A stretch of 64,000 nt of DNA from Dichetophora obliterata (Eukaryota; Arthropoda; Insecta; Diptera; Sciomyzidae), in the NCBI GenBank assembly GCA_963920525.1, contig OY986436.1, positions 93,241,910 to 93,305,909 of the forward strand. The letters run 5' to 3'. The notes below the pieces were generated by a model. It saw only the letters and a list, made by a program, of their open reading frames with translations. It was not told where the DNA came from and did no database searches. A program made the position numbers and the translations under genes. Below are positions 1-11,334 of this stretch, piece by piece; the stretch's first letter is position 1; each line of letters starts with the position of its first letter.

Positions 1-47
1 CCAAATACTCAATTAGACCAAAATGACCTGATCGAGCTCGTCTTTAA

Positions 48-285
48 GGGCCAGTTTTTTAGTACGAGTTTAAGGTCTAGTCAAATTGAGCAGACCTTAA
101 CTCACCACAATTGGACGTTTAAACTTTGTTTAGTCAAAAAAGAACCACATTATTTGATAATTTAAGTCAATTTCATATCAACGAATGCTAAAATATCTAG
201 TTTACCGAGTTTAAAAGTCCAATTTTGGTGAGTAAAGCTAGATTTAATTTGACTAAAGTTTAAACTCGTTCTGAAAAACTGGCCC
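48..285. mobile_element. MITE, PIF/Harbinger-like, TSD TAA
   Basis: Both ends carry the inverted repeat GGGCCAGTTTTT, and similarity continues inward for about 45 bp with scattered mismatches. TAA flanks the element at 45-47 and 286-288, which fits the 3-bp TWA target duplication of PIF/Harbinger transposons. It is 238 bp with no coding capacity. A half copy of the same end lies near 16524-16600. The superfamily is inferred from TIR and TSD only. Confidence 0.82.
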
Positions 286-407
286 TAAGTCATTAAAAAA
301 TTCGCCAATTTGTATATTAATTAGTTTTGATTAGTTTGTTCAGTTTAATTTGTGATAACAGGAATGAATCGCGAAAATAAGTTGATATTAATTTCATTTA
401 AATTCGT

Positions 408-586
408 TTGAAGCTGATTCCTTACGGAACATTCGATTTTAATTGCTTTCGCTGCAACCCGATCAAGTTAACGAAACTTGACGATAAAGCTGGCTTGACC
501 AATTATGGGTTGTACGCATCATTTCTATGTAGTCGTATAAAACTTGACATTAGCTGCAGCCAGCTCGAGCCTATTATGTTTCGGCC
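408..586 (-). repeat. Partial MITE related to the palindrome-centre MITE
   Basis: Read on the minus strand, this starts GGCC(G)AAACATAATAG and continues with blocks also found at 46625-46720, including CTCGAG, AATGTCAA and a shared stretch around ATAGAAATGATGCGTACAA. It is followed by TTAA at 587-590. I could not find the partner end, so it is probably truncated. Confidence 0.6.
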
Positions 587-589
587 TTA

Positions 590-1375
590 AGATAGCGTTT
601 TGAAGCAAGGAAAACAATTAAAATTATATTCTCCAATTTAGCGGTTCCAAAAAACAAATTTTTGACTGAACGCCTTAATTGAATTGTTCATTTCATAACA
701 TTAATTTTTTCTAAATTAAGGTCAAATTTATCTATAATTTTAAGTCGTTATATTATAAATAATAGTATAATATTATATTTAATAGAAGAATTATTAATAT
801 ATTGAATTAAAAATATATCATTTGTATTCTTAAAAAAAATAGTTGCATGGTAGCCCTAGCATGAGCGCCTGCATTGCTAAAATTATAACTGCGCTCATTG
901 TGCTCAGAGCCGCCTAAAATCAATGTTGCATCCACAGTGATATAAAAATCAGGCGTTTTATAACTGTAATCGTAAATACTGTGAAAATTATTCAGTTACC
1001 GTATCGAGTTTGTATTTTGTCATAAAAAACAAAAAATTGTTGATATATTTTGACTGTTAAAATTTTGAGGAAAAAATATTTATTTTGTTTTTTAGTATTT
1101 TACGCAAAAATAAAACTTAAAATTTGCCTGATATTCTGCCATGTGAGAAGTTCTAATTGTACTTGCGAAAAAAGGTTATACAATTTTATCAATATTCGCC
1201 ACGTAACTGATATTTTGTTACATATTTTATCTTTGAACGTTGAATATTAAAGGCTGTACGTTTACCCCAAAGTTGAAACAAAAACATACAAACAAATTTG
1301 CGCTGTTAGACGTCAAAGAATACATAGATTTTGTAGCTATGTCAAATAATAAAAACCCTTTTAAGGAAAAATATG
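590..1375. other. AT-rich stretch, no gene seen
   Basis: I see only long A/T tracts and short chance ORFs of fewer than 110 codons with no recognisable motif. The more GC-balanced piece near 845-925 is not a repeat I recognise within the window. Confidence 0.5.
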
Positions 1376-1556
1376 CAGAATGTGCAACACTGCTTTTTCA
1401 TTACAGCATGTTCTCGCTCTCACGTGTTCTGTACATCTACGCTCTTTGTCCTCTCAAAATTTTCCGCTCCTCTTTCCGCTTCACCCCTGAATTCATCAAG
1501 CAGACGGCAAAGTGCACTGCCTGCCCTCTGTCGACGCACGGGCAAGAATTCTGGAC

Positions 1557-1622
1557 GGCCCTAGTCTAATGGATAAGCTGATTCACTTAAACTCACGCAG
1601 CCGAGGTTCAAGTCCCCGGATA
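1557..1622 (+). repeat. tRNA-like SINE head or tRNA relic
   Basis: TAGTCTAATGGATAAG (about 1562-1577) resembles a Pol III A box. GGTTCAAGTCC (1605-1615) resembles a B box. The spacing suits a tRNA, but the acceptor stem does not pair, so it is not called as a functional tRNA. Related tRNA-like blocks lie inside the two MITEs at 39826-39890 and 41640-41708. Confidence 0.6.
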
Positions 1623-1664
1623 ATGATAATTTTTCAATTTTCATGGGTTGGAAGTTCAGGAAAC

Positions 1665-2150
1665 ATGCTCCTCGCCTCCATACCCGCTATTTTTTTTTTA
1701 TAAGCATGTCCTAGGGCGGCATGCCAAATGAACTGCCGTGGCAGCAATGCAGCATGCTTTGCTTTGGTCTCTCAGGCCGACAAATCAATAATCGGAAAAT
1801 CAGGAGACTTGCTCGCCTCCACACGCATTCATCTCACGGTATTTATTCTGCATTCTTACCATGAGATGCTTGCAGCATTGCTGCTAGGGCAGTTCATTTT
1901 GGCAGACATGTCGCTAGAAAAAAGAGATAATAAGTGCGTGTGGAGGCGAGCATGGTAGAAGAATACAGGTATATGCACCAGATGAGAGCATACTGCCGGA
2001 ATTGTCAAAACGAAGCAAAACTTTTTCTTTATTTTCTTTTGTTTCCATTCGCCACACAGCTAAATTTGACAGATATGGCAGTATGGAAAGAGAGCACAGT
2101 CAGCGCTGCATATACCTCTATCCTTCTACCATGGAGGCGAGCATGTCTCC
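1665..2150. repeat. Four-fold GGAGGCGAGCATG-type motif
   Basis: A 13-17 bp motif occurs near 1665-1681 and 1811-1825 on the minus strand, and near 1940-1957 and 2133-2148 on the plus strand. It makes nested inverted repeats, with the inner pair extended by CACACGCA/TGCGTGTG. Function unknown. It may be the subterminal repeat set of an unrecognised DNA transposon. Confidence 0.5.
1990..2084. mobile_element. 95-bp hairpin MITE, copy 1
   Basis: The ends form an imperfect inverted repeat with consensus ATACTGCCRKRTYTGTCAAA. A copy of the same 95-bp length lies at 33455-33549 in inverted orientation, with similarity running on into both flanks (about 1975-2136 and 33404-33567). No target duplication could be defined. 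Confidence 0.6.
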
Positions 2151-2225
2151 TTATTTTCTGAGGTATGTTGCCGGCAGACATGCAGCAGGCCTGCTTTTCC
2201 AACTGGGCTGAAACAGTAACACTTA

Positions 2226-2690
2226 GGCCTTTTCCACACTTGGTCAACGCAACTCCAACTCAAGTTGCTAGCCTGTGTATTTATACCGGAACCTTCAGAT
2301 TAAGCAACTTGGACGCAACAAGTTCTCGACACGTTCTCAACCTGTTCAACGCAACGCGGCTTTCCGCAATTTTCATCGGCGACTTGTTACCTCAGTTTGT
2401 TTGTTTTGTGAATTCAATTATTTTTCTATATATTAATTAAGGTGAATAAGTTAATTAGTTCTTTTTTTCATTAATAGAATCTAAAAGAAGAAGAAATAGT
2501 TTGAAAGGTGTATGAGCAAGTGCAAGAAGTCCAGAAACATGAGTTATCATATAATTATAAGCTTACACATGTTGCATGATTTTTGAAGCAAGTATGAAAG
2601 CATTTGGCTTATAGTTGCATTGCTTATCAACTTTTTCGCTGTTGCGTTGAGGTTGCGTTGGAATTGCGTTGACCAAGTGTGGAAAAGGCC
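2226..2690. mobile_element. MITE, TWA target, GGCCTTTTCC family, copy A
   Basis: The inverted repeat GGCCTTTTCCACACTTGGTC continues through CAACGCAA. TTA flanks both sides (2223-2225 and 2691-2693). The length is 465 bp and it is noncoding. Copy B is at 55378-55865. The 3-bp TWA duplication suggests PIF/Harbinger mobilisation, which is an inference since no transposase is present. Confidence 0.88.
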
Positions 2691-2904
2691 TTATACTCGC
2701 GTCGGTCTCACAGGCCAATAACTGTAGTAAATTCTGACACATTAACTCTGCACATGCGGTCACCCTGCAGTGAACAATGCGCAACAAAAAATAAAAAGCT
2801 ACTAAATACCGTAAAGTTGCAGTGACGTTAATTTTTCAAAAACATCGAATTATTGATTTGTCGGCCTGAGAGACCAAAGCAAAGTTTTAGGCCATTGTAC
2901 TCAT

Positions 2905-3345
2905 TTTGGTGGAATTTAAGGAGATTTTACTGATTTCATAAAGTTATTTTGTATGGGAGGTAGACGTGGTTTTCATTGGATTTTTATAAATTTCATACGT
3001 AAAGTGCCTATTACAGGTTCAAGCGTATGTGCAAAATTTAAAGTAATTATATTAATTTTTGTGGGATTTAAAGATATTTTACCGTTTTGATAAAGTAACT
3101 TTGTATGGGAGGTAGGGCTAGTTTTAATCCGATTGTGCTCATTTTCAAACTTAATCTTTATTTTTGAATAAAAAGCTAATATATTGAATTTCGTTACGAT
3201 AAGTCTTAAATTACGGCTGTTATCGTGATCACATACAAACAGACGGACAGCCGGACAGCCGGACATGGCGAAAACGACTCAGGAGGTGATGCTGATCAAG
3301 AATACATCGTTCATATTTTCTATACCTGCTACGCCTCCTTATAGG
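2905..3345. repeat. Dispersed repeat with 'gatgctgatcaagaat' tail, copy 1
   Basis: It contains the repeated phrase TTTGTATGGGAGGTAG, then CGGACAGCCGGACATGGC, then GATGCTGATCAAGAATACAT and a CGCCTCCTTATAGGCGTG hairpin. The same order of phrases occurs at 31130-32275. From memory, similar phrases are common in fly genomes. The element class is not resolved. Confidence 0.55.
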
Positions 3346-4866
3346 CGTGACAAACAGAGTGACAAAGTTAATATTCCTCATACGCTATTTATATGCGTGG
3401 GGCTATAAAAAACAGTTACGGCACGAATTGAACAATTTGCAGACACGGATACCTTTGTCTGTTCTCAATGGGTCAACTTTGTAATTATGGGGACTGAAGT
3501 CTAAATCGTATCGAAATGTATACAAAAAAGATACAAAAGATTCGCAATAAGAGTATACTTATATAGTAAAAAGTTTATACTGATATTCGTGGTAACCATT
3601 TTTGTTTAGGACAGTTTTTTTTAAATTTCAGCAAGTCTAAGGGTTAACACACCACGAAATCCTTTCGTTATGGGTACTACAATGAGCCAAGGAATATTTT
3701 AGACCGAGTTTATCAAACACTTGTTGGTTTTGTATGGAGACCGACCCGGCCTAGTATACATATGTAAATTAAAACAATTATTGCTTCATTTAATATTTTA
3801 TTGATTATTTTCTTTTTTAACTATTTTCCAGTTTGATTTCTTATAGATTTCTTATTTTTTCCTCTTCTTACAATCTTTTTAGTTCTTAATTTTTTATTTT
3901 ATTATTATTTTTATTATTATATAAGTATAATTAGCAAATATTTAGCATATATTTAGATCTTAGTTTTTAGTTATTTATTAATAATTTTTTAATCTATAAG
4001 ATGAAATTCTTTCAAACGTTTATGAATATTTTTGTGACTGGTTTTAAATATTTTTTGTTAGGCTTACTAATTTTAATGAATAATAAAAAGTTCTACAATA
4101 TAAGGAAGTTCATGTCTTGTATATGTATGTATATATGGAGTGTGTGTATATGTGAATGTTATATATATGATTGTGTTAGTGTGTAGAGAACATTTCACTC
4201 AATGCTATGTATTCGTATTTATAAATATTAACATATGGCTGAAATATTATTGAACAGTTTTTATGTTTTGCTTTTTTGGTATGAGATTTAGTAAGTGTTT
4301 TTCAATTAATGACTTTTTTCCATTTAAAATTGTGTACATTCTGGTTGCTTTAGCAGCATAGTAACAAAATCATTTAAATAAAAAAATTATGAATGTTGAG
4401 TAAGTGACTTTATTTACTTGTTCATTTCCTTGCATCAATTCGTTTTACTTAGTATTTTGATTGGTCATTTGACAGATTTCCAATTTTTTTAGTTTAGCAA
4501 ATTTGAATTGAATTCACAATATTAAAACTTAAACAAAATTTCAAAATAGTATATTTTTCTTGCAAATTGTGACATTGAATATAGTTACCACTTAGTAATT
4601 TTTTGGTTTTATCATTCATTATAATTTTATTTTTAAGAAATTGTTTTTCCAAAAGTTTCTTATATGAAATTTAATTTGTTCATAAGTAATACATTTTAGT
4701 TGAATTGGTTGCTTTGTCAATATTTTTATTTTTTTTTTAACAATCAGATTGGACAATTATGCTATTTATTTTCCTTTAATTTTTTAGTTTAATAACATTG
4801 TCATACGAAAATAAACTAAACAAAAAAGTGAATGTTACCCAATTTCAATTTTAAGCAAGGATACTT
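3346..4866. other. AT-rich stretch, no gene seen
   Basis: Long A/T tracts with short low-complexity ORFs. No inverted-repeat element or recognisable protein was found. Confidence 0.5.
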
Positions 4867-5065
4867 ATGGCGTTTTCGTTTCTCGAAAAAATGCAACATT
4901 TTTTCTGTCCTTTTGGGAAATTCTGCTCTCTTGAGAAAAAAATAGTGACCTCTAAAATTAAATCGTGTTTTTTTCTCGAAAATGTTGACCTCAAAAGTAG
5001 AAAAAATTCAGAACTCTCAAAGAGGGCAAAAAATGTAATATTTTATCGAGAAGCGAAAACGCTAT
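4867..5065. mobile_element. 199-bp hairpin MITE (GCGTTTTCG ends)
   Basis: The left half (ATGGCGTTTTCGTTTCTCGA and on) is mirrored by the right half ending CGAAAACGCTAT. Inverted similarity spans roughly 60 bp per arm. Most of the element could fold on itself. A 2-bp TA-type target is possible but cannot be proved. The apparent 77-codon ORF here is an artefact of the repeat. Confidence 0.65.
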
Positions 5066-5896
5066 TAGTTAAATTAATATTAGTAAATAAATGCTTTTAA
5101 TGTAAATGCTTTTAATGCTAAATGCTTTTTAGTAAAGCTTGAAGTGTTTTTCGTACATTTTTTCAAACTTTATTTTTCTCCAAAATATGTACTGATAGGA
5201 TTTTAAAATGAGTGATGCGGTCCACACTTTAAATAATATTATTTAAAAAGTAAAAAGTCTGTATTTTGACATCTTATGTCGACCAATCAATATACTAATA
5301 TGTACTTTAATAAATCAAAATAAATACATATGTACATAATATATAAATTAAAATTACAAAATTTTTATAAAAAAAATGTATATATGCATGAAAGTTTAAA
5401 TTTTTTCCAAGCTGGTTTTATAAAATTTTATTTTAAACACATCGACTATCTAACATTTTTATTAAATATATTAATTTTAATAAACAGAGTTTATATTTTG
5501 TTTTTTTTTATTCTTATTTTATTTTTATTATGAATGAACAAGATTTTTACTGAATAATTTACGAATTTTTTTCAAAATTTTTGTATATCTTTTTTTTTTT
5601 TTGTCTTGGTGTGAGTAATATTTTTTTTATTGTGTTTTAAATATTTACATTTTGTATTTTTTTAATAAATAGATGCTTGTGTAGGTATTCGATTATTCAG
5701 ATTTATTTTAGTTAGAAATGAGCTTAAGAATCTCAAATGATATACATACATGTATTATGGTATATTTGTAGGTTTCTATATAATATATGTAGATCGGTCT
5801 ACCTTTGTTTATTCTGCTGCAAGTTTGGCAAAACTGTGGATAAATGTTCAATTTTTTTGGGATCTACCGATTCCGTTTTGAAAGTATAACACTTAC
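5066..5896. other. AT-rich stretch, no gene seen
   Basis: Poly-T and poly-A rich, with many TATA-like stretches but no gene or repeat structure I can support. Confidence 0.5.
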
Positions 5897-5998
5897 CGCT
5901 CATTTTGTATTGCGAAACAGCACATCAACGACGAAATTCTATTGCTGCTCGTGTCTTGCTTGTCGTTAGTGTGAGTTTTTGTGATACAAAATGAAGCG
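5897..5998. mobile_element. 102-bp MITE
   Basis: CGCTCATTTTGTATTGCGAAA at the left is matched by the reverse complement of TTTTTGTGATACAAAATGAAGCG at the right, with CGACGA/TCGTTAG matching further in. Very short and noncoding. No target duplication assigned. Confidence 0.6.
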
Positions 5999-6179
5999 AT
6001 TAAAATAAGATTGATAGTTTATCATAAACTTTAAAGATAGCTCATCGCAAAGTAAAAAATGTTTCATTCGAAAATTTGTACACTGAAAAAATCAACATGT
6101 TTAAAATTAAACACAAAGTGTTAAATTTCATTGTGTTCGTGTTCATACAAAATTTGAAAAATTTCAAATACCCAAAAGA

Positions 6180-6930
6180 AAACCGAGCGTTTCACTAGCG
6201 CATTTGAAGAGCTCTCAAAAAGCAATAGAGCGCTTCGTTCTCCTTGTGGATTGCGCATTTTTTAACATTGTCATGTCATCAGATGTAAGCTGTAACTACA
6301 GTAAAGGCCCAATTATAATAGACGTAACGTAATGTTTTCAACTGTCATCATGACGGGACGCAATGTAAGACAACGTTATAACAATTATAATAGGCAGTAG
6401 CCAGGCAGTTGTTTGCCGTAAATAGTTGCACGTTCCCGTACAAGTTCAATTAAAACTTCGTCATCCATAGCTGTAGATTTATAGAACTATCACATAAATA
6501 ACGAAAACTCAACAAAAAACGTAGTTTCAACAATACACATTACACACTAATCGAATCTTATCTCAATGTTCAGTTGCTTTTTGACAAGACGTAATGTAAA
6601 GTAACGTAGAAATCCAAAATGCACGGATCTGTACTTTCCGTCCCGTTACGTTACGTTTATTATAATCACTTGTATAAGAAAGCATTGTTTCAAACAATAA
6701 GTGAAAGAACGCACTGCTCAACTGACATTAGATCTCTTCTTTTATTATAATTGAACCTTAAATAAGAAAACGCAGCGAAAGCAGAGCGCTCCGTTCTCCT
6801 TGTAGCATATATAGAAACAGCGAGAACTGAGCGCTCTCCTTGTAGTAAATTCACTGTTGCCAGATCAGCAGATTTCCCGCCAAAAAAGATGATTTGAAAG
6901 TTTTTTGGCGGGATGAAAAATTTCAAATGC
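6180..6930. repeat. GAGCGCT...TTCTCCTTGTRG repeats around the 6304 MITE
   Basis: Related phrases with GAGCGCT and TCTCCTTGTRG appear at about 6228, 6785 and 6823. CGCATTTGAA (6200) faces its inverse TTTCAAATGCGC (6922-6932). This suggests an older inverted-repeat element split by the 6304-6671 MITE. The 78-codon minus-strand ORF here has no recognised domain. Confidence 0.4.
6304..6671. mobile_element. MITE with ATTATAATARACGTAACGT ends
   Basis: Left AATTATAATAGACGTAACG and right CGTTACGTTTATTATAATC are inverted repeats. Another TATAATAGGC block lies inside near 6387. About 368 bp and noncoding. The outermost bases diverge, so the boundaries are approximate. Confidence 0.6.
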
Positions 6931-6934
6931 GCTG

Positions 6935-8412
6935 GCCGAATTTTTAGCGGATTCTTTATTTATTGTTTTATTAAATTTAGCTTAATTATTTTTAATTTAA
7001 TAACGATGACCATACATCGAAAATATGAGTAGTCAAACACTGATGTTGAATTATCGCTTAGTCAGCTCAGTATTGTAAAGTCTACAATAATAATAATTTT
7101 AACTTTCAAGATACGACTTAATAAGCCACCAGGAGTGCTGTCACGACTATAATATACCCCAATCTTATATATATTACGCAAACGCAAATTTTATACGGCG
7201 TAAATCTTTTTGAGTTCAAGTCCAATCTTAATAAATTTAGTATGGTTTGGCAGGTTTAGACCTGTAGATGTGCAAACTGCACTTGTTAATTCTTAAAAAT
7301 GAAGATTTTTTAAATGATAGTGAGTTAAAGTTTGCATATAATTGTTGTTGTTATTTTGGTTTTTCTCTTCTTAATTTCAGCATATGCCAAAAAATATGTG
7401 AGGTACTTAGCGCCACCTATTGGCAAATAGCTATGAAACTGTTATACTGAGGAATAATATTTTATAATTTCACAGCTACAACTATGAACTGATAAATTCA
7501 ATATCAAAGTGATACTGGAATGATTTCTTACAGTTGAAAAATTATTTCTAAACTGTTCGGAAATTCTTTATAATTTTTAAAAATTATCACAAAACTTTAA
7601 TAAGAAATTGGAAACTAGTAATGAAACATTTTTGTTCAAACATTTTTCAACTGGAAATCAAAAAGTATTCTTACTCCTGTATATTTAAAATAAATTTGGG
7701 TATAAAATTAATTATGCTAACATTATATCGTCGTTGCGCGTGCAATACCGCGTATATTGCAAAAAGGCCAAAATTGATTTCATTTCAATTTTAATCAGTT
7801 GAAAATCTATTCAATAGCTTAAAATAAAATCTAGGTAGGTTTGATTTTGGCGTTTTTACGCCACACGGCCTTACTAGTCATATCTAATGTTGATTGGGTC
7901 GAATGCAATCGATGTCAGCAAGAACATTATTGAAGAAAGGATTGATTTAAAGTAGTATATAATTTTAGTGTTTTAATTGGAACTTGAATTGATATTTTTT
8001 GTAATTTGTTTATAATTATAAGTATTTATATTTTGTTATAAGCACACTACGTTATTAAATGTAAAAAAAAGATTAATTACCGGATTTTAGCAAATTTTTC
8101 GGATTTTGATCAGCAGTAGCTGGTCAACACTGAGTATATTCAAAAACAAAGAGAAAGCAGAGCATTTTTTTTCTTTTTGAAACATTTCAAATTCAAGATA
8201 ACATATTGTCAATCGGCTGTATCGAGCGTTCGAACGGTCAAATACGAGGCCTGTCCTACAATGCGTGACAACATGTAGGACCATGTGAACCCCGCTAATG
8301 GAACGCGTCTTTGGCTTTTGTTCTTTGTCGTTTTTTTTTTAGAACTGCTGTTTGGTTCGGAATAAGTCAATTCCGCCTTGTTTCCTTTTTATATTGCTGT
8401 TTGTGCTTTGTT
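6935..8412. other. AT-rich stretch, no gene seen
   Basis: Short ORFs only, none with family motifs. I see no clear repeat boundary. Confidence 0.45.
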
Positions 8413-8710
8413 GTGACGGCCGTAGCTTAGTAGGTAGAGTGCGTGGCCCCTAAGTTAAAGGCCAATTCCAGTTTATTTCAATTGAATTAATTTTTCTGTT
8501 CGGTCGTCACCTCACTGCAGACAAAGGCAAACCTCAGAGAGTAAAAACTGCTATGTAAAGCTTCTTGAGAACATAAGCCGTTCGGAGTAGGCATTAAACT
8601 TGTAAGTCCAGTTCTCGATCATTTGGGATCAAACATTTAATAACACCCCCAATACAATTGATCAATAGATGCTAGGTCAAAGTCCTTCCAAGGGCTGAAA
8701 TGGCCAGTTT
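8413..8710 (+). repeat. tRNA-derived SINE-like element
   Basis: TAGCTTAGTAGGTAGAGTGC (8423-8442) is a good tRNA A box of the Lys/Ala style. GGCCAATTCCAG (8460-8471) sits where a degenerate B box would be. The body contains the phrase AAGCCGTTCGGAGTAGGC, which I recall from tephritid dispersed repeats. The tRNA cloverleaf is not complete, so this is a SINE rather than a tRNA gene. Confidence 0.6.
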
Positions 8711-8930
8711 ATTTACTTTTTGTTTGTGCTTTTTGCTTAAGTGCTACGCAATAGCTTCGGAAAGTGCTTACAATACAGAGCTATATTATCGGCGCTATTT
8801 GTAATGAGAAAAAAGTGCCTTCAAACAGCATACAGGCAAAGCTCATCCAAATTTTACTTAGATATATTTTGAATACTCTTGTTTTGGTTTTAAGCTATTT
8901 TTATTTTAGTTAAGTATCGTTTAACTAAAA

Positions 8931-9235
8931 ACAAATGTATTCAAAATATCTGTGTCGATAAGCAATAATAGCTTAACTTCATCCTTTTGCAAAACGAAAC
9001 GAAGGCTGAACGTGGTATGCGAGACATGGAAAGCAATACATTTTTGCATATCAAAAAATATTGTCGCTCATTTCTTTCACAATGTTCAGCGTTCGTTCCG
9101 TTTTACTTAAAGTGCAGTAAATCTGATTTCAAAGTTTCGAGAAATCTTGCTTAAAAATTTCCAATCGCCATAAGTTATATGAAAGGATCTTACGTTTTCG
9201 TGCCATAACTTTGGCTGAGGTCAACGCCTGTCCAA
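8931..9235. repeat. Third, rearranged copy of the 256-bp MITE family
   Basis: TCTGTGTCGATAAGCAATAA (8950-8969) matches the terminal repeat at 22014. The part at 9121-9215 is the reverse complement of the inner part of 22150-22250. A smaller inverted-repeat unit, 8990-9106, with ends GCAAAACGAAACGAAGGCTG and its complement, sits between the two halves. Confidence 0.5.
8990..9106. mobile_element. 117-bp MITE nested in the 8931-9235 repeat
   Basis: The left end ACGAAACGAAGGCTGAAC pairs with GTTCAGCGTTCGTTCCGT at the right. It interrupts similarity to the 22014-22269 family. No target duplication is defined. Confidence 0.5.
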
Positions 9236-9725
9236 CCGCATGTGAAGACCGTGCAAATCAAATTTTATTAAATACTAGTAAATTTTATTTAAAAATACTA
9301 AAGTTATTTGCGGACATTTTATAAATATTATAAAGCCTTCGAACAAATAATTCTAAGTTATGCATAGAAAGTTGACAAAATTTTTCATTAGGCGCAAACA
9401 GTAATTAAAACATTTTAGTTTTAATTGAAAAAGCGCTAAAGAAATGTGAAATTGTTCTTTTAAATATTAACAAGTTAAAAAAAAAATCTAAATGAAGAAG
9501 TATTTACAAGTGATTTCTTAATATAATTCTAAAGGCGCGCACAAATTATGAACAGTAAATATACTCATTTCATTTACATATATTTGATAAATTTCACTAA
9601 TAAATCTTAATATTTTAAAGAGAACTGTTTCATTATCATGCAATGCGCAGCTGCTTGGTTTTTCTTCTAAGAAAATTTATTCTATGAAGATTTGGTAAAA
9701 AGTAATATTATTCGAGTCATCGATG
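9236..9725. other. AT-rich stretch, no gene seen
   Basis: No recognisable coding sequence or repeat structure. Confidence 0.45.
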
Positions 9726-10316
9726 TTCTTAAGCAGTCATGAGCAGGAAAATAAATTTAGTGAGCCAATGTTTTTTTTAAACTCATTGCTTTTGCTCATC
9801 GTTGCAAAAAAAAAGAACAAAATAAAAAATGTTAATGCAATAAAAAACCCCAATAAGGGTTTTATACTGATTTTCTATTTCTATTAAAAAATTGACCAGC
9901 AACACAAAAACGATTCATGTGTGTTTGTGTGTAACACATGTAACGGCACAAACATCTCAAGCGCAGCTCTTGAGTAATGGTCTAATTATGTTCGCGTAAC
10001 GCAACGCAAGGTGGCCGTAGCAAAAGGCGGATTGCACGTAGATAATGCAGACGTACATCTACTTAAAAAACTTCAACTCAGCTGCTTTTGTTTACAAAAA
10101 AATAGGCGTTTTTAATTGGCGGAGAATTATATTTGTTAGCAAATTTACCGCACTACTAACAAAAGACAGAACAAAAAAAGAATTGAGCGTTAAAAGACAC
10201 AATTTATCAGCAAATTTACCGCACATAAACTTGCTATGAAAATGAGGCTATCACCACTGTTGTCACATGCAAATTGTAAATAGTGGTAGATTGAGTATAG
10301 GGAAGTGGTGCAATAA

Positions 10317-10776
10317 TTCAAGAATAGCGATAACTCTCTTTTTTAATAATTTTTTGACGGATGATATGGATTTTGGCCTCCTTAATCTAATTCTGCCGCT
10401 CGCAATTGGTTTAGAACTTATAGGCCTCCGAATTTGAAAAAATGGCCTAAAAATCTTGCTGTTTTTTCAATTTTCCAACAAAACTAAGCTTTATGGATAT
10501 CAAAACAAATGTAATGCGAGTATCTATTCAACAAGGTATCAAACATAAAAATCAATGCATAAAGATATAACTTTTTTTATACTTAAAATCACGCAAACAT
10601 AAAGCTTAGTTTTGTTTGAAAACTGAAAAACTAGCTACATTTTTAAGTAATTTTTTTCCAACTTTAACTCCTACACCAAATGCGAGCGGCCTGAAATTTT
10701 GAGATTTAGATTTTGGAGGTCAAAATCCATATAATCCGCAAAAAAATTAAAAATTAGAGCTGCCGCTATTCTTGAA
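10317..10776. mobile_element. 460-bp MITE with long imperfect terminal repeats
   Basis: TTCAAGAATAGCG at the left and its complement at the right begin inverted repeats that continue through ATATGGATTTTG and CCTCC (about 70-80 bp). Inner CTAAGCTTTATG and CATAAAGCTTAG also pair. It has no coding capacity. Confidence 0.68.
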
Positions 10777-10937
10777 ATGTTCCAAAAAATTTCCAAAGCC
10801 AGTATTTTTTGTTTAAAGTTCTAAGTTTTATTGAGATAGAAATATAAAAGCATAAGAACAGCATTGTATTTTATAATAAATTTTATAAAAATCGAGTCAA
10901 CAGTCTGCTTTTGAGTTGATCGGTCGTCTATCTCAGT

Positions 10938-11334
10938 ATGTCGCAACTACGTTCGCATTGCATGATTTGTAACAAATCTACAGCTAAATTAGCAGCCGTA
11001 TGCTGCAGTGTATGTAAAAACTTTCACCATAAGTTGTGCGTAAACATCGATGATAATCTGATTGATTTAATAAATAATCATCAAAATGTTGTTTTTAGTT
11101 GCTCAAGTTGTGTAAATAACTCTACAAATTTCAGTGACATTTTGAAAACGTTAATCAAAGACGTGAGTGAAATCAAAGCTATTTTGGGCGCTGATGCAGA
11201 ATGTTTACAAAATAAAATAAATTTGCCGAAGAATAAAGTGTCATTGCCCTCAAATTCTAATGCTTGCTTGAACGTAAACACTGCAGAAAAAGTTGTTCGT
11301 GTTGATGCTTTGTCAACCTCCCTGCCTTCTGTGC
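10938..11334 (+). pseudogene. ORF1 N-terminal part, PHD-type zinc finger
   Basis: The start is the first ATG of the retrotransposon. Cysteines and histidine at residues 8, 11, 23, 26, 31, 34, 55 and 58 give the C4HC3 order of a PHD finger. A lysine- and asparagine-rich linker follows. In CR1-type elements this protein binds the element RNA and helps form the particle, and the PHD finger is thought to read chromatin. From about 11335 the sequence stops resembling ORF1 (poly-T-rich, then a TATATAAAAG stretch at 11809-11818), so the reading frame open to 11465 probably ends in foreign sequence. The related frame resumes near 11912. Confidence 0.75.

Larger units (their letters stand above)
1758..2885. 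repeat. Composite flanked by about 38-bp inverted repeats
   Basis: TTGGTCTCTCAGGCCGAC and its continuation at 1763-1797 recur as the reverse complement at 2847-2881. Between them lie a 95-bp MITE (1990-2084), a TTA-target MITE (2226-2690) and several GGAGGCGAGCATG blocks. The pair looks like the ends of an older transposon later filled by younger ones. No coding sequence is seen. Confidence 0.55.

Noticed and set aside
1240..1569. 109-codon plus-strand ORF
   Set aside because: No recognisable family. It overlaps another ORF and runs into the tRNA-like repeat.
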